Shown here one piece after another: positions 1 to 5,340 of a DNA stretch of 7,258 nucleotides (its first letter is position 1; every line of letters begins with the position of its first letter). The translations under genes were made by a program, and so were the position numbers. The stretch lies in assembly GCA_003153075.1 (NCBI GenBank), contig PMBW01000289.1, forward strand, positions 2,668 to 9,925. Direction: 5' to 3'. The notes under the pieces are model-generated. The model saw only the letters and a program-made list of their open reading frames with translations. It did no database searches and had not been told where the DNA came from. This stretch comes from Dehalococcoidia bacterium. Lineage in GTDB: Bacteria; Chloroflexota; Dehalococcoidia; Dehalococcoidales; Fen-1064.

Positions 1-265
1 GCATGTTCCGTATCGGCGCAGCCAAGAAATAGGATATCTTCTAATAACAGAGGCTTTTATTAGTTATCGCTAATATTGTGATTTCTGAGATAATTATCTA
101 TATTGATAGTCATCCGGTAATTGCCCTATTTCTTTTTACCGTAATTTAACTACCTGTTATCACCTCCGCTAATGGAGGTGGTAAGGTAGTTATCTTAGTT
201 TTCTTTTGAGGATCCACTAACGATAGAATCGAAAAGGCCGGACATTATGCCTGCACCAGACAAAC
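1..265. other. Non-coding region rich in inverted repeats
   Basis: No credible gene lies here. Two short frames run in from the left edge, one ending in TAG at 30-32 and one in TAA at 71-73. Either could be the last codons of a gene outside the window, but neither tail is recognisable. The rest is AT-rich and densely palindromic: CTAATAA (41-47) can pair with TTATTAG (57-63), which can alternatively pair with CTAATA (70-75); AGATAATTATCT (88-99) is a perfect 12-bp palindrome; CGGTAA (115-120) pairs with TTACCG (136-141); and a long stem occupies 147-192. Structured RNA, a terminator region or a recombination site are all possible. I cannot decide between them. Confidence 0.5.
147..192. repeat. 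Long near-perfect inverted repeat (hairpin)
   Basis: The outer arms TAACTACCT (147-155) and AGGTAGTTA (184-192) pair over 9 bp. The inner arms at 158-167 and 174-183 pair over 10 bp with one T-G wobble, around the 6-nt loop GCTAAT (168-173). The only interruption is a 2-nt bulge (GT, 156-157) on the left side. A T-rich stretch (193-210) follows on the plus strand, so it could terminate a transcript arriving from the left. However, the T tract is interrupted and not directly adjacent, so this is a weak intrinsic terminator at best. Confidence 0.65.
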
Positions 266-535
266 TTACCTGATAAACAGCCAATACAGCAAACCCAGAT
301 GAAGCGCGATACTGACCGCTAAAACAAACACAAATATTCCCTTTTTAGTCTTATGCCTGAATATTGACCGACCGGCCCAACCACCGGGGAATCCACCCGC
401 TAAAACCAACCCATGCAAGACGACTTCCGGCACGCGCCAACCCCCTTTCTTAGACTGGGCTTTGTCGAACCCGTACAAAAGAAAAGTAATGCCGCTCTCT
501 ATCACCAACCATATCCAATAAAGCTTCCAACCCAT
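266..535 (-). CDS. DUF1294 family small membrane protein
   Basis: This is an 89-residue protein matching the DUF1294 family, small integral membrane proteins of unknown function. The visible family signature is YGFDK (21-25), a WRVPE block (33-37), the glycine-rich GGFPGGWAG (47-55) and FRHKTKK (59-65). Hydrophobic segments at about 4-20, 38-50 and 68-88 suggest two or three membrane passes. The ATG at 535 is preceded by AAGAAGG (540-546 on the opposite strand) at 4-nt spacing, which fixes the start. Length is normal for stand-alone members; some proteobacterial relatives are fused to a cold-shock domain, which is absent here. It stands alone, with non-coding sequence on both sides. Family assignment is firm. 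Its biochemical role is unknown. Confidence 0.9.
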   Translation of the reverse strand: MGWKLYWIWLVIESGITFLLYGFDKAQSKKGGWRVPEVVLHGLVLAGGFPGGWAGRSIFRHKTKKGIFVFVLAVSIALHLGLLYWLFIR

Positions 536-823
536 ATATCCTTCTTAATCTTCCACAGGCTAGCCAGGCACTACGACCTGATTGTGTTGGCAATTTTAGT
601 GAGACTGCTTGCCCCCATTAATAGATGGTTCTAAAGACAATTTCGGTCGGAGCAACGTTTTAAGCCCGTCTACAGTAAGTATTTATTTCGGGAATCCCAA
701 TACTTTACCATACAATCTTACATCAATCTCAGGGCGGATGGGTTCCAACAACAACTGTTATTTTCGTCGATCCTCCTCTGGTGGATGCCAATCTCCGTGC
801 GCAACGGACTTTACCCACTGTCT

Positions 824-841
824 TTCCCGCGAAAGCGGGAA
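824..841. repeat. REP-like palindrome (TTCCCGC-GAAA-GCGGGAA)
   Basis: The arms TTCCCGC (824-830) and GCGGGAA (835-841) pair perfectly over 7 bp around a GAAA loop, and ATCCA follows directly. This core (TTCCCGC...GCGGGAATCCA) is the familiar form of small dispersed intergenic repeats in many bacterial genomes, where it produces spurious ORFs containing RESGNP or WIPAFAG. Only one copy is visible in the window, so its dispersed nature is inferred from established knowledge of such elements. Confidence 0.7.
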
Positions 842-863
842 TCCATTTAACCACTCTTTCCAC

Positions 864-874
864 TTGACTTATTT
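864..874 (+). repeat. Left copy of 11-bp direct repeat TTGACTTATTT
   Basis: The same 11 bases occur at 2622-2632, near the right edge of the AT-rich module. The match does not extend beyond 11 bp. In AT-rich DNA a match of this length can arise by chance, so a role as attachment site or target duplication is only a possibility. Confidence 0.25.
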
Positions 875-904
875 TAGGTGTTTTCGCGGTATATGAGTAA
901 TAAG

Positions 905-913
905 TGATATAAT
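905..913 (+). promoter_or_regulatory. Extended -10 promoter TGATATAAT
   Basis: TGA-TATAAT is a perfect extended -10 element (TGn plus consensus hexamer). There is no good -35 at the usual distance, which extended -10 promoters tolerate. Predicted transcription start is about 919-921, giving a leader of roughly 25 nt before the ATG at 945. It would drive the small interrupted gene at 945-1127. Confidence 0.55.
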
Positions 914-944
914 ACTGTAAAAAACAATAACAAAGAGAAACTAT

Positions 945-1127
945 ATGGCAGATTAAAAGAAAATTATTATCTGGCAATTGGCAAGTGCAATCGTATTGGG
1001 TCTTACTTGGATTATTTGGGATATTAGGAATTCTAATCTTTTACATTATAATCTCCCCTCCTCGGGATTAAGCAAACACATGAAGTACTCAGATTATTTA
1101 TCGAAATTTGAAAAACGAAGAAAATAA
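945..1127 (+). pseudogene. Small single-pass membrane protein gene interrupted by TAA at codon 4
   Basis: ATG GCA GAT is followed by TAA (954-956). The same frame then stays open for 56 codons and ends in tandem stops TAATAA (1125-1130). The open part begins with two lysines, has a hydrophobic segment of about 20 residues (codons 7-27, rich in I, W, L, A), then a polar tail ending in the basic FEKRRK. A perfect extended -10 promoter lies about 32 bp upstream of the ATG. A promoter, a start codon, a membrane-protein-like frame and double stops suggest a real small gene of 60 codons. One change (for example CAA or AAA to TAA) would explain the interruption. The ribosome binding site is weak (AAAGAGA, 932-938). 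Alternatives are initiation downstream at TTG 978, readthrough, a sequencing error, or a chance open frame. The protein family is not recognised. Confidence 0.45.
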
Positions 1128-1133
1128 TAAAAA

Positions 1134-1153
1134 TATTATATTGTGACATAATA
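1134..1153. promoter_or_regulatory. Operator-like inverted repeat upstream of toxin-antitoxin operon
   Basis: TATTAT (1134-1139) and ATAATA (1148-1153) form a 6-8-6 inverted repeat. The right arm overlaps the promoter spacer just upstream of the toxin gene. Xre-type antitoxins usually repress their own operon by binding such palindromes. The position fits, but 6-bp AT arms are weak evidence. Confidence 0.3.
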
Positions 1154-1169
1154 CTCTTGACAATATAAG
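1141..1169 (+). promoter_or_regulatory. Candidate promoter P1 for toxin-antitoxin operon
   Basis: The -35 TTGTGA (1141-1146) and -10 TATAAG (1164-1169) are separated by 17 nt. The -10 matches consensus at 5 of 6 positions. Predicted start is about 1176, leaving a leader of about 8 nt before the toxin ATG at 1184. No Shine-Dalgarno precedes that ATG, so toxin translation should be weak. Confidence 0.4.
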
Positions 1170-1185
1170 AAAAAACAGATAATAT
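1157..1185 (+). promoter_or_regulatory. Candidate promoter P2 overlapping the toxin start codon
   Basis: A perfect -35 TTGACA (1157-1162) is followed by possible -10 hexamers GATAAT (1178-1183, 15-nt spacer) or TAATAT (1180-1185, 17-nt spacer). The second includes the first two bases of the toxin ATG at 1184. Either places the transcription start at about 1190-1192, downstream of the toxin start codon. Such a transcript would carry the antitoxin and third gene but no toxin start. Confidence 0.35.
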
Positions 1186-1600
1186 GGCTATTGTATACAC
1201 CTTTTTCGACTATATTGATGAATCAGGTGCTAACGTCATTAAATGTTGGCTAAATGGTGATGGTAAATTAGCAAAGGCGCACTTTACAAACTTGATTCCA
1301 CAGTTGGAACATTCAACTCCGCCGCATTTCAATGATACCGTCTGGAGAATTCCTCATTACAAACCTTTGGAGAATAAAAAAGGCCAAAAATGGGAGGGGT
1401 TTGCTGAATTGCGAAAATTGGGGAAAATCCAATACAGGATAATAATTCAAATTCAAGACCACAAAGTGTTTTTAGTCGCGTGTGGGGTCCACAAAGGACA
1501 AAAATTTGATATTGACGTCCCGCCTAAAACGGCTAGACTAAGAGTAGCGCAAATGATAGCTAACCCTGCAAAATACAGGAGAGAGCATGAATTCGATTAG
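1184..1600 (+). CDS. HigB/RelE-like toxin (Gp49-like, type II toxin-antitoxin)
   Basis: This 138-residue protein looks like the RelE/ParE-superfamily Gp49/HigB type, whose members are usually ribosome-dependent mRNA interferases acting in the cytoplasm. The supporting pattern is an N-terminal helical part (about 1-45), then the core GFAELRKLG (72-80) leading into the strand QYRIIIQI (83-90), a second strand VFLVACGV (95-102), KGQKF (104-108) and a basic C-terminal helix (114-134). It is somewhat longer than many family members, which run at about 100-120 residues. The next gene is an Xre antitoxin overlapping by 14 bp, the toxin-first order usual for higBA. ATG 1184 is the only reasonable start, since the next methionine is residue 124, but it lacks a Shine-Dalgarno. 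Codon use is AT-rich, unlike the genes after 2650. Toxicity is inferred. Confidence 0.8.
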   Translation: MAIVYTFFDYIDESGANVIKCWLNGDGKLAKAHFTNLIPQLEHSTPPHFNDTVWRIPHYKPLENKKGQKWEGFAELRKLGKIQYRIIIQIQDHKVFLVACGVHKGQKFDIDVPPKTARLRVAQMIANPAKYRREHEFD

Positions 1601-2069
1601 TAGGTATGAGCAAATTTGGAAAAGCTTACAAGACGACGACTTCCGCAAACAATTTGTTGACGAAAATGTATCTGTTGGCCTTGCGTTCCAGATTCGCGCG
1701 CTGAGGGACCGACAGAAGTTAAAACAGGAAGATCTTGCAAAAAAACTTGGTAGCAAACAATCGTTGGTATCATCCTGGGAGAATCCTAATTACGGCAAAT
1801 ATACACTTGGAACACTAAAGGATATGGCAGAAGCATTCGATGTCGCGTTATTAGTCAAATTTGTTCCGTTCAGTACTCTGGTTGATTGGACTGTTAATAT
1901 GACTTCGGATTCCCAAGCGCCGCCAAGTTTTTTGGAAGAAGAACGATATCATTCTGCAGTTTCATCGTATAGCGCAGATAATAATCCCAAAAAAGATGAA
2001 AATTTAAATACAACAAGCTCTTACTTTAAAGTGGATGAGTATAATAAACCCCAACAAATTACTGCCTGA
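1587..2069 (+). CDS. Xre-family HTH antitoxin (HigA-like)
   Basis: This 160-residue protein has a Cro/C1-type helix-turn-helix at about 29-88. Helix 2 includes QEDLAKKLG (47-55) and the recognition helix is at about 57-66. A VPFSTLVDW segment (93-101) follows the domain, as in many Xre regulators paired with HigB-like toxins. The tail from about 105 is polar and low in hydrophobic residues, so probably disordered; in this family the region outside the DNA-binding domain often contacts the toxin. The ATG at 1587 lies inside the toxin gene, preceded by AGGAG (1577-1581) at 5-nt spacing, so the antitoxin is translated better than the toxin. The expected roles are toxin neutralisation and autorepression at the promoter region around 1134-1185. 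The pairing is inferred from overlap and family. Confidence 0.85.
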   Translation: MNSISRYEQIWKSLQDDDFRKQFVDENVSVGLAFQIRALRDRQKLKQEDLAKKLGSKQSLVSSWENPNYGKYTLGTLKDMAEAFDVALLVKFVPFSTLVDWTVNMTSDSQAPPSFLEEERYHSAVSSYSADNNPKKDENLNTTSSYFKVDEYNKPQQITA

Positions 2070-2080
2070 TGTTGAATTAC

Positions 2081-2085
2081 AGGAG
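2081..2085 (+). promoter_or_regulatory. Ribosome binding site AGGAG deciding the third gene's start
   Basis: AGGAG lies 7 nt upstream of ATG 2093. The in-frame upstream ATG at 2069 overlaps the antitoxin stop (TGATG) but has no Shine-Dalgarno. The site therefore favours 2093. Coupled initiation at 2069, adding 8 residues, remains possible. Confidence 0.7.
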
Positions 2086-2092
2086 TGAATAT

Positions 2093-2509
2093 ATGCGTAA
2101 AGAATATCGGCAACGTTTTGCGAAGGAATATAGATACGCGGTTAATAAAATGCAGGAAGTATCGGACCCCTCAAAAAAACTATTCTACTTTAGTGTTTTG
2201 TTTAGTGAGGCTCAGCGGATATTGAATTTGGAATGGGACCGGGATCTTGTGCTTTTATACACAGTTACACAGCACACTCATGCGCAAATTACCGCCGCAT
2301 TGTCTTCGTCAGGAGTGCTGCCGATTAATTGGGGAGTAGTTTTCGATAAACTCACGCAAGTCACTTCTGAAATTGCCGCTTATTACGAGAATGGAGAAAA
2401 TGACGATATAAAAGAAATATATCGTGTATTAGGGAACTTAGCCGAAATTTCCTACTCAGTTTCCGGAAACGGCAGTTACATGGTTGAAAAAGGAATCATC
2501 AAACTCTAA
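2093..2509 (+). CDS. Hypothetical helical protein, third gene of the toxin-antitoxin operon
   Basis: I do not recognise this 138-residue protein. It appears mostly alpha-helical and soluble. A strongly basic, tyrosine-rich N-terminus (1-20) is followed by amphipathic helices around 28-72 and 80-100, then 104-121, and a short glycine-containing tail. There is no signal peptide, membrane segment, cysteine or obvious catalytic motif. It follows the antitoxin with essentially no gap (an alternative ATG at 2069 overlaps the antitoxin stop by 1 nt), so the three genes form one transcription unit with the same AT-rich codon use. It could be a third toxin-antitoxin component, such as a chaperone-like or modulating subunit, or an unrelated cargo gene. 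No function is assigned. Confidence 0.75.
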   Translation: MRKEYRQRFAKEYRYAVNKMQEVSDPSKKLFYFSVLFSEAQRILNLEWDRDLVLLYTVTQHTHAQITAALSSSGVLPINWGVVFDKLTQVTSEIAAYYENGENDDIKEIYRVLGNLAEISYSVSGNGSYMVEKGIIKL

Positions 2510-2548
2510 CTTCCCAAGCGCTTATAACCAAATGACCGGAACTAAGCC

Positions 2549-2564
2549 GGGCGTTTGCCTTTTT
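2549..2564 (+). terminator. Weak candidate terminator after the toxin-antitoxin operon
   Basis: GGGC (2549-2552) can pair with GCCT (2557-2560) around GTTT, giving three GC pairs and one G-T pair, directly followed by TTTT and a further T-rich stretch to about 2576. The stem is short for an intrinsic terminator. The position, 40 nt after the last plus-strand stop and before a convergent gene, is where one is expected. Confidence 0.3.
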
Positions 2565-2621
2565 GTTTAACTTTTTACTAACCTTTCCGTCTAAATAAGC
2601 AAGGGTAGTATTGTTTTTAAT

Positions 2622-2632
2622 TTGACTTATTT
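2622..2632 (+). repeat. Right copy of 11-bp direct repeat TTGACTTATTT
   Basis: Identical to 864-874. It overlaps the first tandem TATTTCG unit and lies 27 bp from the helicase stop codon, near the point where base composition changes. Coincidence cannot be excluded. Confidence 0.25.
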
Positions 2633-2655
2633 CGTATTTCGATATTTCTATTTCG
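2628..2655 (+). repeat. Four tandem TATTTCG heptads
   Basis: TATTTCG occurs at 2628-2634, 2635-2641 and 2649-2655, with a variant TATTTC at 2643-2648. The array ends 3 nt before the stop codon of the minus-strand helicase gene. No replication protein is nearby, so an iteron role is unlikely. A slippage-generated microsatellite at the edge of the AT-rich module is the simplest reading. Confidence 0.6.
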
Positions 2656-2658
2656 TGC

Positions 2659-4944
2659 TTACTTCCTCAGCAACCCTTCCAGCAATATCTGCGCCACTTT
2701 CTTGTCCAGCGGCTTATTATTGTTACCGCATTTCGGCGACTGTATGCAGCTGGGGCAGCCGTCCTGGCAGGGGCATTCCTTGATGTTGTCCAGCGTCACC
2801 TGCCACAATTGCTCGATCAACTCAAACCCTTTTTCCGCAATGCCGACGCCGCCCGGGTGCCCGTCATAGATAAAGATCTCAGGCTGGCCTGTGTCCGAAT
2901 GCATGATCGTGGACACCCCGCCGATATCGTTGCGGTCGCACAATGCGAACAGCGGCAATATCCCTATTGCGGCGTGTTCCGTGGCATGCAGCCCTCCCGC
3001 AAAATCCAGGTTTTCACTGTTGATGCGCCCGATCGTTCTCTCCGGCAGGTCGAACCACAGTGCCACCGTCTGGAAGGTCAGCGGCGGCAGATCCAGCGCT
3101 TCATCCCCCAGCGCCTCATCGGTGAATTGTGCTTTGCGCTTGTAGCCGAGCACGGTCGTCGTTACTTCCACCTCGCCCAGGTAGACCTTGGCGTTTTTTG
3201 TTTCTTTCGTGCGCAGTGTGCTTAAAATGCGCAGGTCGGTCAATTCCTTGGTCTGGGTATAGTAGTTGGTTTGCGCCGGATTGCAGTAGGCCGTGTGCGT
3301 CACCAGGTCTAATTTTGTCACCAGATAGGTTTCACCCTGGTGCAGGTAAACCGCGCCTTGATGGATCTGAAAAAAGGCAATCCCAGATTCGACGGTTTCC
3401 AGCAAAGCGCCGGTGGACGTATCGATCAAGGAATAATTCTCGCCGGATGTGGAGCGGATATTTATATCCTGCGCCGGATACGAAATACTGGCCGACAGGT
3501 ACCACTTGTTCCGCCGTTCCTTGAGCACACCGCGCGCGGTCAACTCATCCCTTTCTTTAGCCAGCGCCGGCCCGAAATAGCCCTGGTCAACTTCTGTCAG
3601 CGGCATTTCCCAGGCCGCGCATAACAGGTGCGCCCGCAGGATATACGGATTATCCGGATTCACCAGCGCATTCTCGAAGTTCTTGCGGAAGAAGAAATCC
3701 GGATGCCGCATCAAATACTGGTCGAGGGGATTATCCCGCCCGATCAGGAAGCTTAAAGACTGCTGTTTTTTACGTCCGCTGCGTCCGGCCTGCTGCCATG
3801 CGCTCGCGATGCTGCCCGGGTAACCGGTTAAAATCGTCGCTTCCAGATCCCCGATGTCGATGCCCAGTTCTAAAGCGTTGGTGGCGACTACTCCCAGCAG
3901 TTTCCCGGAGAACAGGTCGCGCTCGATCTGGCGTCTGTCCTCGGCCAGGTAACCGGCGCGGTAAGGCTTGATGCGCTTCGCCAGCGCAGGCTTGATCCCG
4001 CCCAGTTTATCCCGCGTGTAGGTATAAATCAGCTCGGTAAGCCGTCGTGTATTGGCAAAAACGAGCGTGCGGATTTCCCGCTCCAGTAATTCCGTAAACA
4101 GGTTCGTCGCTTCCGAATTGGCGCTGCGGCGCGCGGTCTTCCCTTCGTCTATCAAAGGCGGATTCCAGAACACAAAATCCTTGCCGCCGTGCGGCGCGCC
4201 GTCATTATCCACCGTAACGAAAGGCAATCCGGTCAGATCTTCTGCCAGTTCGCCGGGATTAGCGATGGTGGCCGAACAGAGAATGAATTGCGGGCTGGCC
4301 CCATAAAGACGGCAGATCCGGCGTAAACGCCGCAGTACTCCGGCCAGGTGCGACCCGAAAACCCCGCGGTAGGTGTGGGCTTCGTCGATTACCACATACT
4401 TTAATGAGCGTAAAAACCGGTTCCACTGCTGGTGGTTAGGCAGTATGCCGATGTGCAGCATATCCGGGTTACTGAGGATGATGCGGGCGTTTTTCCTGAT
4501 CTCCCCGCGCTCGCCGGGCGGGGTATCGCCATCAAAAGTAGCAAAATCGTTCGCGGGAAACAGATCCGGGCAAAAATCTTCATGCAGCGTGCGTAACTGG
4601 TCTTGTGCCAGGGCTTTGGTCGGGAATAGATATAATGCTTTCCCCTCAGGTTGTGTTAAAAAGGACTCCAGCACCGGGATATTGTAACACAGGGTTTTGC
4701 CGCTGGCGCTGGGCGTCACGACGATCACATTCTTGCCCTGGCGGGCCTGGTTTACGGCCTCGGCCTGGTGCGTATAGAGCGGCAGAAAGTTGCGGTTTTG
4801 CAGGCATTCCTCGAGCTTGGGGTGCAACGGTTTTTCCAGCCCGGCAAAATGGGCTTCACGCGGAAGGATATGCTCGATATGAGCAATCTGTTCGTAGTAA
4901 GTCGGTTGGGAAACCAGGTAACTGAGGAAAGCCGCGGTATCCAT
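2659..4944 (-). CDS. DEAD/DEAH-box helicase with C-terminal DUF1998 (MrfA/YprA-like)
   Basis: This 761-residue SF2 helicase resembles Bacillus MrfA (YprA), a 3'-5' DNA helicase in UvrABC-independent repair of mitomycin-type damage, and fungal Hrq1. Counting from the ATG at 4944: Walker A TPSASGKT (77-84), PTKALAQDQ (108-116), DEAH box (187-190), SAT (224-226), VFANT (295-299), ATNALELGIDIG (354-365) and QQAGRSGR (384-391). The C-terminal third has HATEHA (653-658) and a cysteine cluster (C724, C726, C730, C733, C739), the likely zinc site of this family. All helicase motifs are intact. An in-frame GTG at 4959 would add five residues. I prefer the ATG because GGGGGTGG precedes it and it gives the family-like start MDTAAFL. 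No mrfB exonuclease gene is in the window. It lies 33 bp after DUF503, so co-transcription is likely. Confidence 0.93.
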   Translation of the reverse strand: MDTAAFLSYLVSQPTYYEQIAHIEHILPREAHFAGLEKPLHPKLEECLQNRNFLPLYTHQAEAVNQARQGKNVIVVTPSASGKTLCYNIPVLESFLTQPEGKALYLFPTKALAQDQLRTLHEDFCPDLFPANDFATFDGDTPPGERGEIRKNARIILSNPDMLHIGILPNHQQWNRFLRSLKYVVIDEAHTYRGVFGSHLAGVLRRLRRICRLYGASPQFILCSATIANPGELAEDLTGLPFVTVDNDGAPHGGKDFVFWNPPLIDEGKTARRSANSEATNLFTELLEREIRTLVFANTRRLTELIYTYTRDKLGGIKPALAKRIKPYRAGYLAEDRRQIERDLFSGKLLGVVATNALELGIDIGDLEATILTGYPGSIASAWQQAGRSGRKKQQSLSFLIGRDNPLDQYLMRHPDFFFRKNFENALVNPDNPYILRAHLLCAAWEMPLTEVDQGYFGPALAKERDELTARGVLKERRNKWYLSASISYPAQDINIRSTSGENYSLIDTSTGALLETVESGIAFFQIHQGAVYLHQGETYLVTKLDLVTHTAYCNPAQTNYYTQTKELTDLRILSTLRTKETKNAKVYLGEVEVTTTVLGYKRKAQFTDEALGDEALDLPPLTFQTVALWFDLPERTIGRINSENLDFAGGLHATEHAAIGILPLFALCDRNDIGGVSTIMHSDTGQPEIFIYDGHPGGVGIAEKGFELIEQLWQVTLDNIKECPCQDGCPSCIQSPKCGNNNKPLDKKVAQILLEGLLRK

Positions 4945-4977
4945 TCCACCCCCATCCACAAGGCACGGTTGAAATCA

Positions 4978-5271
4978 TTAAAAGACCGAGATGAACTCCG
5001 TTTCACAGCTGAGCACTTCGACATCCAGGCGGCTGGTCTCGATATAATCCACGATGCGGGAGATCATTTCGTTGGCGTGGCGGTTGTCGTTGCTCACACA
5101 GCATACCCCGATCGTGGCGATTTGCCACTTATCCCCGTTTTCCACTTCGGCGACGGAAACATGGAATTTATCCCGCACGCGGGCATTGATGGACTGCACC
5201 ACCATTCTCTTGCCCTTGAGGGTTTCGTTCTCCGGGATCCGCAGGTCGATTTTACATACGCCGATATTCAT
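4978..5271 (-). CDS. DUF503 (YlxP-like) protein
   Basis: This 97-residue protein matches DUF503/YlxP across its full length: an N-terminal strand IGVCKIDLRIPE (3-14), LKGKR (18-22), HVSVAEV (37-43), the core ATIGVCCVSND (52-62), and a C-terminal helix and strand. The family adopts a small alpha/beta fold. In Firmicutes ylxP sits in the nusA-infB-rbfA cluster and is linked to ribosome maturation by context only; its biochemical role is not established. Here it is instead followed 33 bp later by a DNA-repair-type helicase and preceded by an Xre regulator 56 bp upstream. Only a poor Shine-Dalgarno (AAGG, 12 nt away) precedes the ATG at 5271. A possible -10 hexamer TACTAA (5277-5282, minus strand) ends 5 nt before it. 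Confidence 0.88.
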   Translation of the reverse strand: MNIGVCKIDLRIPENETLKGKRMVVQSINARVRDKFHVSVAEVENGDKWQIATIGVCCVSNDNRHANEMISRIVDYIETSRLDVEVLSCETEFISVF

Positions 5272-5291
5272 GGTTTTTAGTAACCTTGCTG

Positions 5292-5340
5292 TCCTGAAAA
5301 CCTTTGGTCGGACGGTCTGACCATAGGCTATTTTTCAGGA
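5292..5340 (-). promoter_or_regulatory. Nested inverted repeat between the Xre regulator and DUF503
   Basis: The outer arms TCCTGAAAA (5292-5300) and TTTTCAGGA (5332-5340) are perfect 9-bp complements. Between them lies GGTCGGAC-G-GTCTGACC (5306-5322), palindromic with one mismatch and containing the exact palindrome GGTC-T-GACC (5314-5322). The element covers the last codons of the Xre gene and the leader of DUF503. No T run follows on the minus strand, so it is not a standard intrinsic terminator. An operator or a structured mRNA leader is more likely. GGTCnGACC resembles operators of GntR/FadR-type regulators, but none is encoded here. Confidence 0.5.

Larger units (their letters stand above)
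536..904. other. Non-coding region with REP-like repeat remnant
   Basis: Several open frames cross this stretch, but none has a ribosome binding site, coherent domain or plausible composition. Frames crossing 824-841 give the peptides typical of dispersed palindromic repeats (for example WIPAFAGKT on the minus strand). That is a hallmark of repeat DNA rather than genes. One frame is open from 679 to about 868 without a start codon and reads through the repeat. I regard it as repeat-derived. No convincing promoter for the DUF1294 gene was found. Confidence 0.55.

Noticed and set aside
147..192. Integron attC-like site
   Set aside because: ATTTAAC (144-150) fits the left RYYYAAC box, but the right end GTTATCT (189-195) does not fit GTTRRRY, and no integrase or gene cassette is visible.
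413..634. Plus-strand open frame of 73 codons opposite DUF1294
   Set aside because: It is the antisense shadow of the DUF1294 gene extended into non-coding DNA, with no ribosome binding site or domain.
641..649. TTTCGGTCG shared with the hairpin at 7214-7222
   Set aside because: The match is 9 bp and the pairing arm of the 7214 hairpin is not preserved at 641, so chance similarity is the simplest explanation.
609..896. Plus-strand open frame of 95 codons
   Set aside because: It ends in the RESGNP-type peptide produced by the REP-like palindrome, has no ribosome binding site and has low-complexity serine/asparagine composition.
729..977. Minus-strand open frame of 82 codons
   Set aside because: It contains WIPAFAGKT, the minus-strand translation of the same repeat. 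The rest is unlike any protein I recognise, and it runs antisense to the small membrane-protein frame and its promoter.
2628..2655. Iterons of a plasmid-type origin
   Set aside because: The units are short, close to low-complexity AT-rich sequence, and no replication initiator gene or DnaA-box cluster is nearby.
4768..5280. Plus-strand open frame of 170 codons opposite the helicase start and DUF503
   Set aside because: It is antisense to two well-supported genes in GC-rich DNA where long shadow frames are common, and it shows no recognisable domain.
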